The translations under genes were made by a program, and so were the position numbers. The notes under the pieces are model-generated. The model was not told where the DNA came from. It worked only from the letters and a program-made list of their open reading frames with translations, and did not search any database. Positions 8,762-18,504 of a stretch of 64,000 nucleotides of DNA are shown here, piece after piece (position 1 is the stretch's first letter; the number at the start of each line of letters is the position of its first letter). The stretch is from Psychroserpens damuponensis (lineage in GTDB: Bacteria > Bacteroidota > Bacteroidia > Flavobacteriales > Flavobacteriaceae): assembly GCF_000826655.1 (NCBI RefSeq), contig NZ_JXJO01000011.1, positions 236,038-300,037 of the forward strand, read 5' to 3'.

Positions 8762-9781
8762 ATGAAAAAACCAAATCATATCCTAGTCATTCGGCTCTCA
8801 GCAATGGGAGACGTTGCAATGACGGTTCCTGTATTGCGAGCACTTATAGCACAACATCCTCATGTAAAACTTACGGTTTTAACCAAACCATTTTTTACGC
8901 CTTTTTTTAGAGACCTTACTAATGTTACAATTGTTTCAGCCCAAATAAAAGGTAAACATAAAGGTGTTTTAGGTTTGTTTAAACTCTCTAAAGAACTCAA
9001 GCGTTTAGATATTGATTGTATTGCAGATTTACACAATGTTTTAAGAAGTAAGATTTTAAAGTTTTTTCTCTTCGGAAAGCAAGTCGTGCAGTTAGATAAA
9101 GGTCGTGATGAAAAGAAAGCTTTGGTTGACGGAGAATCGTTTAAGCAATTAAAATCAACACATCAACGCTATGCAGATGTATTTGAAAAACTAGGATTCC
9201 CAATTGATTTGAGTCAGCCTATTTTTCCAAAGAAAGAAAACCTAAAAGAAGACTATTTAAAGGTTATTGGTAACGATACAAAACCGTGGATTGGAATTGC
9301 GCCTTTTGCCGCTTTTGATGGTAAAATGTATCCTTTAGATTTAATGACTACGGTTATAGAAACGCTTTCTAAAGATTATAAAGTATTATTGTTTGGTGCA
9401 GGCAATGAAGAAAAAATAATATTAAATACGCTTGCCAAGCATGGTGAGTCTATTGTTAATCTTGCAGGTCAATTTTCATTAAATGAAGAGTTGGATATTA
9501 TTTCAAACTTAGACCTAATGCTTGCAATGGATTCTGGAAACGCACATATTGCAGCTATGTTAGGTGTAAAAGTAATTACCGTTTGGGGAATTACTCATCC
9601 ATATGCAGGATTTTTACCTTTTAACACAACATTAGACGCTACAATTTTAGCAGATAGAATAAAATATCCTAAAATACCAACGTCTATCTATGGTAATAAA
9701 CGTCCAGAAGACTATGAAAACGCGATGCGCACCATTTCTCCAAATACCATAGTGTCTAAAATAATAAATGCCTTAAAATAA
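8762..9781 (+). CDS. Glycosyltransferase family 9 (heptosyltransferase-like)
   Basis: GT-B fold transferase related to the ADP-heptose:LPS heptosyltransferases RfaC/RfaF, expected to build the lipopolysaccharide core on the cytoplasmic face. The 339-residue protein begins with ILVIRLSAMGDVAMTVPVLRAL, which contains the family's Gly-Asp motif, and has the C-terminal donor-site region LAMDSGNAHIAAMLGV and TVWGITHPYAGF. It starts at ATG 8762. The sugar donor is not certain because many flavobacterial homologs lie outside heptose loci. Confidence 0.85.
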   Translation: MKKPNHILVIRLSAMGDVAMTVPVLRALIAQHPHVKLTVLTKPFFTPFFRDLTNVTIVSAQIKGKHKGVLGLFKLSKELKRLDIDCIADLHNVLRSKILKFFLFGKQVVQLDKGRDEKKALVDGESFKQLKSTHQRYADVFEKLGFPIDLSQPIFPKKENLKEDYLKVIGNDTKPWIGIAPFAAFDGKMYPLDLMTTVIETLSKDYKVLLFGAGNEEKIILNTLAKHGESIVNLAGQFSLNEELDIISNLDLMLAMDSGNAHIAAMLGVKVITVWGITHPYAGFLPFNTTLDATILADRIKYPKIPTSIYGNKRPEDYENAMRTISPNTIVSKIINALK

Positions 9782-9808
9782 AAAAGCCTCGCTCCAAAAG
9801 AACGAGGC
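9778..9808 (-). terminator. Terminator for the leftward reductase transcript
   Basis: GCCTCG (9786-9791) pairs with CGAGGC (9803-9808). Read leftward the stem is followed by a T6 run and more T, so it terminates minus-strand transcription about 210 bases after the stop at 10015. It lies directly behind the plus-strand GT9 stop. Confidence 0.7.
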
Positions 9809-10014
9809 AAGATTTAGAATTTTTAGATAATCCCTATGATTAAATCCTAATCTAGAGCGAAAGTATTTTGATTAATACTAGCTAAAAAGAATAGGTAAGA
9901 AAATCTTTTATTTTTTCGACAAAGCGCTCGTTTTTAGGGTTTAAACTCAATTAAATAGGATGAATTGTATTTTAACCTTTTTAATTTTATAATATTTACG
10001 GCATATTTTTTTAG

Positions 10015-11070
10015 TTATACATCATCATAATCAACCTTAATTGTTGGAGTTGTGGGCTGTGCTTGACAGGTTAAAATGAGGCCGTCGGCTAATTCACCAT
10101 CGGTTAAAATATTATTTTGTCTCATAATAGCTTCGCCTTCGGTAACTTTTGCAATACAACTACTACAAATGCCGCCTTGACAAGAATAAGGTGCATCAAT
10201 ATCTTCATCTAATGCAGCTTCCAAAATGGTTTGTTTTTGAGACATTTCAAAAGTAAAAGTTTCATCATCTACTAAAACTGATATTTGAGATTTTCCACTT
10301 GCAACAGCACCTTCTGTAACAACCGCAGGTTTTGCAGCTTTAAAAAGTTCGAAATGAATACGGTCTTCGTTGGTACCATGACTTGTTAAAACATCTTTTA
10401 CTGTATGAATCACACCTTCAGGACCACATAAATAATAAGCATCCACATCAATATGTTTGTACTTATTTTTCATAACATAATTAACTGTACTCTTCTCAAT
10501 ACGTCCAAAAATAGCATCGTCTTCATCTGCTTGACTAAAAACAAATTGTATCCCAAAACGATCTTTATACTCGTGTTGCAGTTGTAACAATTCATTTAAA
10601 AACATGGTGTCTTCTGTTTTTTTGTTACCATAAACAAGTATGATTTTACTTAAAACCTCTTCCTCCAAAGCACATTTAATAATACTCAAGATGGGAGTGA
10701 TCCCACTTCCAGCAGCAAATAAACCAATATTTTTAGTTTTAGAATCGTTAGGCTCAAATATAAAACGTCCCTTTGGAGGCGCTACTTCTAACACATCACC
10801 AACAGTTAAATTTTTATTAGCATGTGCAGAAAAAGTTCCATCTATAACTTCTTTGACAGCAACTTTTAGTTCGCCACTTTTTGGAGAAGTACACAACGAA
10901 TAGTCTCGTCGTATTTCATTGCCATTAAGTTCTGTTTTTAAAGTAATATACTGTCCTGCTTTAAATTGAAAAGTATCTTTTAATTCCTTCGGAAGGTCAA
11001 AACTTATAGTAACTGCATTTTCAGTTTCTTTAGTGATATCTTTAATTGAGAGCTTATGAAATTGTGACAT
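10015..11070 (-). CDS. FAD/2Fe-2S oxidoreductase, PaaE/ferredoxin-NADP reductase type
   Basis: Cytosolic electron-transfer flavoprotein of 351 residues in the ferredoxin reductase superfamily with a C-terminal plant-type ferredoxin. In order: FAD-binding barrel with RRDYSLCTSP, NAD(P)-binding domain with GLFAAGSGITPIL, a CGPEG turn, and a ferredoxin domain with C-x4-C-x2-C (CQGGICSSC) and a distal Cys in LTCQ. It resembles PaaE of phenylacetyl-CoA epoxidase, but no paaABCD genes are in the window, so the partner is unknown. I chose ATG 11070 (MSQFHKL) over 11115 because the upstream extension is not protein-like and lies in the promoter gap. Confidence 0.85.
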   Translation of the reverse strand: MSQFHKLSIKDITKETENAVTISFDLPKELKDTFQFKAGQYITLKTELNGNEIRRDYSLCTSPKSGELKVAVKEVIDGTFSAHANKNLTVGDVLEVAPPKGRFIFEPNDSKTKNIGLFAAGSGITPILSIIKCALEEEVLSKIILVYGNKKTEDTMFLNELLQLQHEYKDRFGIQFVFSQADEDDAIFGRIEKSTVNYVMKNKYKHIDVDAYYLCGPEGVIHTVKDVLTSHGTNEDRIHFELFKAAKPAVVTEGAVASGKSQISVLVDDETFTFEMSQKQTILEAALDEDIDAPYSCQGGICSSCIAKVTEGEAIMRQNNILTDGELADGLILTCQAQPTTPTIKVDYDDV

Positions 11071-11167
11071 ATTATATTTTTTTGTAAAAATAATGAAGCT
11101 TGCACACTTTGTCATTTTTTTAGATGAAAATTTATTACCTAATAGTTTTATGCATAAGAATATTATG

Positions 11168-11175
11168 TATATTTG
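11168..11175 (+). promoter_or_regulatory. -7 box abutting the PadR start
   Basis: TATATTTG is a full match to TAnnTTTG, ending four bases before the ATG at 11180. If used, the mRNA would be leaderless or almost so. Confidence 0.5.
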
Positions 11176-11179
11176 GTCT

Positions 11180-11518
11180 ATGGCAAATTCTAAGTTATAT
11201 AAAGGCAGTTTGGTTACTATAATTTTAAAACTTTTAAACGAAAGTGATAAAATGTATGGTTATGAAATCACTCAAAAAGTTAAAGAACTCACTAAAGGAG
11301 AATTGAAAATTACCGAAGGCGCTTTATATCCTGCACTTCATAAATTAGAAGCAGAAGGATTATTAGAAGTTGAGGTTAAAAAGGTAGATAATAGGCTTAG
11401 AAAATATTATAAACTTACTGAAAAAGGTAGCAAAGAAACTGTTAGTAAATTACATGAGTTGCAAGAGTATATCAAAACAATGCAAGTTTTGGTGAACCCT
11501 AAATTGAGTTTAGAATAA
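11180..11518 (+). CDS. PadR-family transcriptional regulator
   Basis: A 112-residue winged-helix DNA-binding protein, MANSKLYKGSLVTIIL at the start, with the PadR hallmarks YGYEI, ITEGALYPALHKLEAEGLL and RKYYKLTEKG followed by a short C-terminal dimerisation helix. It heads a five-gene cassette ending in an ABC ATPase, and PadR proteins often repress adjacent exporters, so autoregulation of this cassette is likely (inference). The start at 11180 is preferred over 11093 because of the -7 box at 11168 and because the PadR domain begins there. Its stop overlaps the next ATG by one base. Confidence 0.88.
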   Translation: MANSKLYKGSLVTIILKLLNESDKMYGYEITQKVKELTKGELKITEGALYPALHKLEAEGLLEVEVKKVDNRLRKYYKLTEKGSKETVSKLHELQEYIKTMQVLVNPKLSLE

Positions 11519-12171
11519 TGTTGAAACTAGATAAAGAAAACATACAATTTATAGATAATTATCTAGAAAATTCAGATATTTTTTATGCTGATATTCGCAT
11601 GGAAATGACAGATCATGTTGCTTCGGAAATTGAACAACTCATGGAGACTGAAGGTGGAGATTTCTATGAGACATTTAAGTTTTATATGGTAAGTAACAAA
11701 TCTATAGTATTAGAAAATAATAAACAATTTATTAAATGTGCTGATACATCTATACTTAAAAGATTGTGGATTGACCTAAGTAAACTAACAACATTAGTCA
11801 TTTTTAGTTTGATATTTTTTATAAGTTATAAGTGGTTGTCTACTATTGAAGTTGAAGGTTTAAGGGATTATATGGCACTATTTCCAATGGTATCTATAGT
11901 ACCATTTTGCATAGTATATGTTATTGCGTTAAATATATTTAAGCTACCTCGATTTTCTGGTATTGAGCGTTTGGCGTTTTTGTATATGATTGGTTTTCAG
12001 TTGTTTCATTTTATGTGTGCTTTTTCTGGACTGTATATTAAAAGCAAAAGCAACTTCTATATTGTAGCTATTGTAATAGCTGTTATTGGGACATTGAGTT
12101 TACTAATCATAAAAATTACTTTAAACATCATTAGACAATATCGTAAAGATTATAAATGTATGACATCATAA
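11518..12171 (+). CDS. Membrane protein of the PadR cassette, unknown function
   Basis: A 217-residue protein with a soluble acidic N-terminal segment (about 1-75, including IRMEMTDHVASEIEQLME) and four or five membrane helices from about residue 82 on. Its N-terminus resembles that of the next gene product (DH-A-xx-IE pattern), suggesting a paralogous pair. Start overlaps the PadR stop (TAATG), so the genes are coupled. The arrangement recalls small membrane proteins that accompany PadR regulators, possibly sensing or anti-regulatory, but I cannot name a family. Confidence 0.7.
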   Translation: MLKLDKENIQFIDNYLENSDIFYADIRMEMTDHVASEIEQLMETEGGDFYETFKFYMVSNKSIVLENNKQFIKCADTSILKRLWIDLSKLTTLVIFSLIFFISYKWLSTIEVEGLRDYMALFPMVSIVPFCIVYVIALNIFKLPRFSGIERLAFLYMIGFQLFHFMCAFSGLYIKSKSNFYIVAIVIAVIGTLSLLIIKITLNIIRQYRKDYKCMTS

Positions 12172-12173
12172 AT

Positions 12174-12863
12174 ATGACCATTTCCCAAGAACAAATACAA
12201 GACCTCTATGCGTTTACAAGACAGCATTTTGTAGAGCATTATGATTTACAAACCGAACTTGTAGATCATTTAGCTAATGATATTGAAACGATTTGGGTTG
12301 AGCAGCCAAGCTTATCTTACCTAGAAGCTCGTGATAAAGCATTTAAAAAGTTTGGAATTTTTGGTTTTATGGATGTGGTGAGTCAACGCCAAAAAGCAAT
12401 GGGTAAGCGCTATAATATGTATTTATGGCAAGAATTTAAAAAGTGGGTTACATTTCCGAAGTTATTAATAACACTAACAATTTATTTTGGGTTTTACACG
12501 ATGCTTTCTTTTGGTATAGCATTTTATGTATTGGTAGGAACTTACTCTATAATTGCTATTTGGAGTATTTATAAAAGCATACAATTGAATAGGCAGTTTA
12601 AACTTAGAAAGAAAAAATCTAATAAAAAGTGGATGCTTGAGGAGATCATATTTAAACAAGCTGGTGTTTCTGGATTATTATTGATGTCGCAATTTCCTTC
12701 TCTACACCAATTTTCTGATATGATGTTATCATCAAATAGCATGTTAAGCTTAGTGTCATTATGTGCTACATTATTTGTACTTTGGATGTACATTAGCTTT
12801 GAGCTCCTTCCAAATAAAGCCGAAGACCTTTTAAATGAAACCTATCCAGAATTTTCTTTGTAA
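12174..12863 (+). CDS. Membrane protein of the PadR cassette, paralog of its neighbour
   Basis: A 229-residue protein with a soluble N-terminal region (YDLQTELVDHLANDIETIWVEQP, then EARDKAFKKFGIFGF) and four membrane helices at about 85-105, 108-128, 160-180 and 190-212. The N-terminal LVDHLANDIE segment matches the DHVASEIE segment of the preceding protein. I use ATG 12174, two bases after the preceding stop, rather than 12156, which would overlap it. Function unknown; membership in the ABC cassette is the only clue. Confidence 0.7.
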   Translation: MTISQEQIQDLYAFTRQHFVEHYDLQTELVDHLANDIETIWVEQPSLSYLEARDKAFKKFGIFGFMDVVSQRQKAMGKRYNMYLWQEFKKWVTFPKLLITLTIYFGFYTMLSFGIAFYVLVGTYSIIAIWSIYKSIQLNRQFKLRKKKSNKKWMLEEIIFKQAGVSGLLLMSQFPSLHQFSDMMLSSNSMLSLVSLCATLFVLWMYISFELLPNKAEDLLNETYPEFSL

Positions 12864-12915
12864 CAAATTTATAGTTTCTTCTACTAACATTTTAGAATAA
12901 CCAATCAACCAAAAC

Positions 12916-14385
12916 ATGAGAATTAAGCAGTTTGTTAATTTAGAGTGGAAACAATTTTTTCGTTCAGCAAATTTTGGAAAGAGTATAGCTATTAAAATTT
13001 TTATGGGCTTTATGGCGCTTTATATGATAGGCGCTTTTTTGTTTGTAGGTATTATTTTATACAAAGCTCTACGTAAGTTTTTCCCTGAGATGGATCCAAT
13101 TGAGGTTTTGAATAATTACCTAATTTATTGGATTTTAATTGAATTAGTACTGAGGTATTTCTTGCAAAAATTACCTGTACTCAATATCAAACCCTTATTG
13201 ACTTTAACCGTTTCTAGACATAAAATTACCAATTATGTGTTAACTAAGTCGGCTTTATCCTTTTTTAATGTGATGTCCTTATTTTGGATCATTCCCTTTT
13301 GCATTACGCTACTTTTTAATGGTTATCCCGTAATTAATGTGTTGCCTTGGTTTGTTTCTTTAATATGTATTGTTTTAATAATCAATTTTTTAAACTTTTT
13401 AATTAATAAAAAGAATATCTATTTCTATGCCATACTAGGTGTTTTAACTGTTGCTATTGGTTTAGAATATTATAACGTATTTGAAGTTTCGGTAGTTTGT
13501 GGTAAAGCGTTTAATGTACTTTATAATAATCCAATATTAACTATTGTACCAATGGTCATATTGACCTTGGTGTATTATTTAAATTATAAAAACCTTAGAG
13601 GTCTTTTATTTCTAGATGCATCATTGAAACAAAAAACAGAGGAGGCTAAGACGCAAGATCTCACTTGGACAAATCGTTTTGGAGACATTGCACCATTTTT
13701 ACAATTAGATTTGAAATTGATTTGGAGAAACAAAAGACCTAGAATGACAGTTTTTTTATCCATTTTATTTTTGTTGTATGGCCTTTATTTTTATACCAAT
13801 GATAAAATGTTAGAAATACCAGTGATACTAGTTTTTGCTGGAATCTTTATAACAGGAATGTTTCTTTCAAACTTTGGTCAATTTATACCATGTTGGGACA
13901 GCTCGTATTATAGTATGATGATGTCACAAAATATTCCGTTGCGTAAATACTTAGATTCTAAAGCTGGTTTGATTACGTTTAGCGTTGTAGTATTGTTTTT
14001 ATTATCAATACCATATGTTTATTTTGGATGGGAAGTTTTGGCGCTCAATTTTGCTTGTGCACTTTATAATATTGGTATTAACATGCCAATGGTTTTACTC
14101 ATCTCATCTATGAATAAAAAAAGAATAGATCTAGAAAAAAGCCCAATGATGAATACACAAGGGATGAGTGCTGCACAATGGATTATTATATTTCCTTTTC
14201 TAGGATTGCCAGTTGTAATTTATTTAATCCCTTATCTATTGTCTAATGCTATTATTGCAACAGTGGTTTTAGGTTTGGTAGGTGTAATTGGTATTCTTTT
14301 TAGAAACTTACTTTTAAACAAAATCACAGAAATTTACAGATCTAAAAAGTATGCAATGGTTGCTGGATTTAAAGAACAAAATTAA
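12916..14385 (+). CDS. DUF5687-like multi-pass membrane protein (putative ABC permease)
   Basis: A 489-residue inner-membrane protein with around 12 hydrophobic helices and a soluble loop near 235-265. It resembles a Bacteroidota family annotated DUF5687, whose members sit directly before an ABC ATPase and probably act as the permease. It begins MRIKQFVNLEWKQFFRS, the cytoplasmic start typical of ABC-2-type permeases. The ATPase gene follows 12 bases later. Substrate unknown. Confidence 0.75.
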   Translation: MRIKQFVNLEWKQFFRSANFGKSIAIKIFMGFMALYMIGAFLFVGIILYKALRKFFPEMDPIEVLNNYLIYWILIELVLRYFLQKLPVLNIKPLLTLTVSRHKITNYVLTKSALSFFNVMSLFWIIPFCITLLFNGYPVINVLPWFVSLICIVLIINFLNFLINKKNIYFYAILGVLTVAIGLEYYNVFEVSVVCGKAFNVLYNNPILTIVPMVILTLVYYLNYKNLRGLLFLDASLKQKTEEAKTQDLTWTNRFGDIAPFLQLDLKLIWRNKRPRMTVFLSILFLLYGLYFYTNDKMLEIPVILVFAGIFITGMFLSNFGQFIPCWDSSYYSMMMSQNIPLRKYLDSKAGLITFSVVVLFLLSIPYVYFGWEVLALNFACALYNIGINMPMVLLISSMNKKRIDLEKSPMMNTQGMSAAQWIIIFPFLGLPVVIYLIPYLLSNAIIATVVLGLVGVIGILFRNLLLNKITEIYRSKKYAMVAGFKEQN

Positions 14386-14397
14386 AACAAAAAGATT

Positions 14398-15105
14398 ATG
14401 ATAACTACATCAAACCTTTCAAAAAAATACGCGAGTAAAACCGTTTTAAATATAGATAACCTAGAGATTCCAAAAGGACAAAGTTTTGGACTTGTTGGTA
14501 ATAATGGTGCAGGTAAAACAACTTATTTTAGTTTGCTATTAGATTTAATTCAGCCATCATCAGGACATATTAAAAACAACGACGTTTTAGTTCATGAAAG
14601 TGAAGATTGGAAACCCTTTACATCATCATTTATTGATGAAAGTTTTCTTATTGGCTATTTAACTCCAGAAGAATATTTCTATTTTATAGGTGATCTTCGC
14701 GGACAAAATAAAGCAGATGTCAACGCGCTTTTATCTCAATTTGATGACTTTTTTCACGGCGAAATTTTAGGTCAAAAAAAGTATTTACGTGATTTAAGTA
14801 AAGGAAACCAGAAAAAAGCAGGAATTGTAGCTGCTTTAATAGGAAACCCTGAAGTTATTATACTTGATGAGCCATTTGCAAATTTAGATCCAACAACACA
14901 AATTCGTTTAAAAGGTATTATTAAAAACTTAGCAGAAAAACAAGGTGTTACCGTTTTAGTGTCTAGTCATGATTTAATGCATGTCACAGATGTTTGCGAA
15001 CGAATTGTAGTACTAGAAAAAGGTGAAATTGTTAAGGATTTAGCAACAAATGCTGAAACTCTAAAAGAATTAGAGACTCATTTTTCGGGATCTGAAAGTG
15101 TATGA
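14398..15105 (+). CDS. ABC transporter ATP-binding protein
   Basis: A 235-residue single-domain ATPase that should energise the preceding permease for export. Walker A is GNNGAGKTT (about 36-44), the signature is LSKGNQKK (a degenerate LSGGQ), Walker B is VIILDEP, and the H-loop is SSHDL. Length and the ABC-2 exporter type fit the CcmA/YhaQ branch. Last gene of the PadR cassette; a hairpin with T run at 15288 may terminate the transcript. Confidence 0.9.
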   Translation: MITTSNLSKKYASKTVLNIDNLEIPKGQSFGLVGNNGAGKTTYFSLLLDLIQPSSGHIKNNDVLVHESEDWKPFTSSFIDESFLIGYLTPEEYFYFIGDLRGQNKADVNALLSQFDDFFHGEILGQKKYLRDLSKGNQKKAGIVAALIGNPEVIILDEPFANLDPTTQIRLKGIIKNLAEKQGVTVLVSSHDLMHVTDVCERIVVLEKGEIVKDLATNAETLKELETHFSGSESV

Positions 15106-15484
15106 TTTTTTTATAGCGATTTAGGGTTGTAAAGCCGCTCAAACACTTTTTAAAGAGGTATTTTGTTAATGTAAGTAATGGCTATTATTAAATCTCAATC
15201 TTCAATACATCGATAAATCACTCAATTTTCCGCTATAATTCAAAAAGATGCTTATTTTTACAGCGCTATACCAAATAAATTGTATAATGCGCATAACACT
15301 GCGCAGTTGCTTTTTTATATTATGAAGCAGTAAAACACTTTCATAACTTGAGTTACAAAAGCGTTTTACAATGATGTAAATTGAAAAATGAACAATTAAG
15401 TTTGGTGAATAATATAGTTTATATGGTATTCATATAATATATGCGAGCGATTTTAGTTATAGTATTTACAAAAAACTAAACCTT
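15106..15484. other. Intergenic region before sprE
   Basis: 379 bases without a convincing gene. It holds a terminator-like hairpin at 15288-15316 and, near the right end, AT-rich sequence that probably contains the sprE promoter; I could not fix a TAnnTTTG box there. Confidence 0.6.
15288..15316 (+). terminator. Candidate terminator of the ABC cassette
   Basis: TGCGCA (15288-15293) pairs with TGCGCA (15300-15305) around a 6-base loop, then GTTGC and a T6 run. The five-base gap before the T run weakens it. Confidence 0.45.
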
Positions 15485-18067
15485 TTGAATACATCTTTTA
15501 AAGTCTTAATATCAGTCTTTTGCGTAACCATGCTTATCACAAGTTGTTCTCGTAAAAAAGACACGTTTGTTAACCGTAATTTTCATGCCTTAGGTACCAA
15601 ATACAACATTTTGTATAACGGTAACATCGCATTAGAAAAAGGAAGAGAAACGGTTGATAATGCTGCTACAGATAACTATTGGGAACTTCTACCAATAGAG
15701 CGTATGCAAGTGTCTGAAGAGATTATATTACCAGGACAATCTAAAAACCAAGATTTTGAACGTGCCGAAGAAAAAGCCATAAAAGCTGTTCAAAAACACG
15801 GTATGAATATTAAAGGTAAAGAGTACAATCCGCAAATTGATGAAGCTTATTTATTATTAGGTCAAGCACGATATTTCGATCAACGTTTTATACCTGCTTT
15901 AGAAGCTTTCAATTATATTTTGTACAAATATCCTGCTAGTGATAAAATTAATACGGCTAAAGTTTGGAGAGAAAAAGCTAATATTAGATTAGAAAACAAT
16001 GAACTAGCAATTAAAAACCTAAAACGACTGTTAGAGCAAGAGGAATTAGAAGATCAAGATTTGGCAGATGCTACTTCTATTTTGGCGCAAGGTTATATAA
16101 ATATTAAAGCTAAGGACAGTGCTTTAACACAATTAGTGATTGCAGCTGAGTACACTAAAAAGAATAAAGAAAAAGCACGTTTTAATTATATTGTGGGTCA
16201 GCTTTATAATGAATTTGGTAAAAAGGATAGCGCAAATCTAGCGTTTGATAATGTGATAGATATGCATCGCAAAATCCCAAGACCATATTATATCAACGCA
16301 CATTTAGCCAAATCAAACAACTTTGATATGGAAAACGGAAACCAAATCGAGTTTTTAGAATACTTAACAGATTTGGAAGAAGATCGAGAAAATCGTCCGT
16401 ATTTAGATAAAATATATTACCGCATTGCAGAGTTTCATCGAGCCAACGAAAGAGATTCAATGGCAATGGCCTATTACAATAAATCATTACGCACTAATTT
16501 GGGTGATAAAGAACTAAAATCTCGCGATTATGCTACACTTGGTGATATGAATTTTGATGATGCCGAGTATAAAGTTGCAGGTGCATATTACGATAGCACC
16601 ATGATGAATATGAAGCTTAACTCTAAACCATATCGTGTTGTTCTTCGGAAACGTGAAAACCTTGAAGATGTGATCTATTATGAAGCCATTGCTCAAGCAA
16701 ATGACAGTATTTTAAGGTTAGTTGATTTTTCCGAAGCCGAAAGATTAAGCTATTTTACAACCTATACCGAAGAATTAAAGGTTATAGCAGAAGCTGAAAA
16801 AGAAAAAGCCGAAGCCGATGAGCGTCGTAAAGCAGCTAGTTCCGGATTAAAAACCAACGAAAACAATTTAAAAGGTGTTAGCGCATCGTCAGGGAAATCT
16901 GTAAGAGCAACTCCAGGAGGTATTGGCAGTAACCAAGAGACTGAGTTTTATTTTTATAATACAACAACGGTTGCCTACGGAAAAAGTGAATTCATTAAAG
17001 TTTGGGGAGACAGAGAACTTAAAGATAATTGGAGATTATCTGATATAAAAGGCAAAGGTTTTAATACGGCACAAACAATAGATGTTGCAGCTAATGCTTC
17101 AGAAGACGAACGTTTTGATCCTGAGTTTTATATTTCTAAAATACCAACAGATCAAAAAGTGATTGATAGTTTAGCAAAAGATAGAAATTACGCCTATTAT
17201 CAATTAGGTACTATTTATAAAGAAAAATTTAAGGAGTACCAATTAGCTAAAACTAAATTAGAAACCTTACTTCAAAATAACCCTGAAGACCGTTTAATAC
17301 TGCCTTCTAAGTACAATTTATATAAAATTTATATAGAGTTAGGTTTAAGCAGTAAAGCAGCTGCAATGAAAGATGAGATTGTAAATTCTTATCCAGACTC
17401 TAGATATGCTAAGATCTTATTAAATCCAAAATCTGAATTTGCACAAGACGAAAACAGTCCAGAAACCTTATATGCTAACCTGTTTAAACAATTTGGCGAG
17501 CAACAATATGTAGAGGTAGTTGCCAAAGCAGAGCAATATATTACTCAGTTTGAAGGTGATCCATTGGTGCCTAAATTCGAAATTTTAAAAGCATCTGCCA
17601 ATGGTAGGCTAAGTGGATTTGAAGCGTATAAAAAAGGCGTTAATTATATTGCATTGACGTATCCAAATTCCGAAGAAGGAAAAAAAGCAAAAGAAATTTT
17701 AGAAACCGTTATTCCTGTTTTAGCCAATAAAGAATTTAAAAGTGATGATACAGGAACACGCTTTAATGTATTATATCCATTTAATACCGATGAAAACGAT
17801 CAAATTAAAGAGTTTGTCGAGAAATTAGAAAATGCGATCTCAAAAATAAATTATTTCAACCTGTCTACATCTGTAGATTTTTATGATGAAAACACGACTT
17901 TTGTTGTAGTTCACGGGCTAAAAAGTATACAGGGTTCTGCAGGCTTTGCAGAAATATTAAAAGAAACTAAAGACAAAATAGATCGTAATTTTTATTCAAT
18001 TTCTTCTCCTAACTACGAAATTGTACAGCGACATAAAAATTTAAACGAATACCTAGAATCTCAATAA
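15485..18067 (+). CDS. sprE: Type IX secretion/gliding lipoprotein SprE (PorW), TPR protein
   Basis: An 860-residue lipoprotein required in Flavobacterium and Porphyromonas for type IX secretion and gliding; PorW is thought to link the PorL/M/K/N machinery to the outer-membrane translocon. A lipobox lies in the N-terminal signal (VTMLITSCSRKKD, Cys 21), followed by the family-typical RNFHALGTKYNILYNG, many TPR-like helices (for example AYLLLGQARYFDQRFIPALEAFNYIL), a charged linker at about 430-480 and a C-terminal region. The start is TTG at 15485; the first in-frame ATG would leave too short a signal peptide. Bactofilin follows 11 bases later, so the two are likely co-transcribed. Confidence 0.9.
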   Translation: MNTSFKVLISVFCVTMLITSCSRKKDTFVNRNFHALGTKYNILYNGNIALEKGRETVDNAATDNYWELLPIERMQVSEEIILPGQSKNQDFERAEEKAIKAVQKHGMNIKGKEYNPQIDEAYLLLGQARYFDQRFIPALEAFNYILYKYPASDKINTAKVWREKANIRLENNELAIKNLKRLLEQEELEDQDLADATSILAQGYINIKAKDSALTQLVIAAEYTKKNKEKARFNYIVGQLYNEFGKKDSANLAFDNVIDMHRKIPRPYYINAHLAKSNNFDMENGNQIEFLEYLTDLEEDRENRPYLDKIYYRIAEFHRANERDSMAMAYYNKSLRTNLGDKELKSRDYATLGDMNFDDAEYKVAGAYYDSTMMNMKLNSKPYRVVLRKRENLEDVIYYEAIAQANDSILRLVDFSEAERLSYFTTYTEELKVIAEAEKEKAEADERRKAASSGLKTNENNLKGVSASSGKSVRATPGGIGSNQETEFYFYNTTTVAYGKSEFIKVWGDRELKDNWRLSDIKGKGFNTAQTIDVAANASEDERFDPEFYISKIPTDQKVIDSLAKDRNYAYYQLGTIYKEKFKEYQLAKTKLETLLQNNPEDRLILPSKYNLYKIYIELGLSSKAAAMKDEIVNSYPDSRYAKILLNPKSEFAQDENSPETLYANLFKQFGEQQYVEVVAKAEQYITQFEGDPLVPKFEILKASANGRLSGFEAYKKGVNYIALTYPNSEEGKKAKEILETVIPVLANKEFKSDDTGTRFNVLYPFNTDENDQIKEFVEKLENAISKINYFNLSTSVDFYDENTTFVVVHGLKSIQGSAGFAEILKETKDKIDRNFYSISSPNYEIVQRHKNLNEYLESQ

Positions 18068-18078
18068 ATTTAGACCCC

Positions 18079-18504
18079 ATGTTTTCAGGTAAAAAAACAA
18101 TAAGTATGGCTTCAGATACAACTTCACAACAAAACACAATTGCTAAAGGCACTGTAATTACAGGTGATATTATTAGCGAAGGTGATTTTAGAATTGAAGG
18201 CACTATTCAAGGTAATATCAAAACACCTGGTAAGGTTGTTATTGGTAAAACAGGTGTTATAAATGGTACTTTAAAAAGTGCTAATGCAGATATTGAAGGC
18301 AAATTTACAGGCAAATTATTATTAACAGATACCTTGTCATTAAAATCATCTGCTCACGTAGAAGGTGAAGTAATGGTAGGTAAATTAGCTGTAGAGCCTG
18401 GAGCAAATTTTAACGCAACCTGCTCAATGAAAGGCGCTATGAAAGATATTAAAAATGGCAATCCAACAGCGCAACAATCGACGCAACGACCAGAAAAAAG
18501 GTAA
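18079..18504 (+). CDS. Bactofilin (polymer-forming cytoskeletal protein)
   Basis: A 141-residue bactofilin that polymerises into nucleotide-free filaments on the inner face of the membrane. The central beta-helix (about 22-120) shows the usual repeated Gly pattern: GTVITGDIISEGDFRIEG, GNIKTPGKVVIGKTGVINGT, ADIEGKFTGKL and HVEGEVMVGKL. N- and C-terminal tails are short and disordered, as expected. Its 3' end overlaps the atpZ start by 50 bases in another frame, implying coupling between this gene and the following ATP synthase accessory genes. Confidence 0.92.
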   Translation: MFSGKKTISMASDTTSQQNTIAKGTVITGDIISEGDFRIEGTIQGNIKTPGKVVIGKTGVINGTLKSANADIEGKFTGKLLLTDTLSLKSSAHVEGEVMVGKLAVEPGANFNATCSMKGAMKDIKNGNPTAQQSTQRPEKR

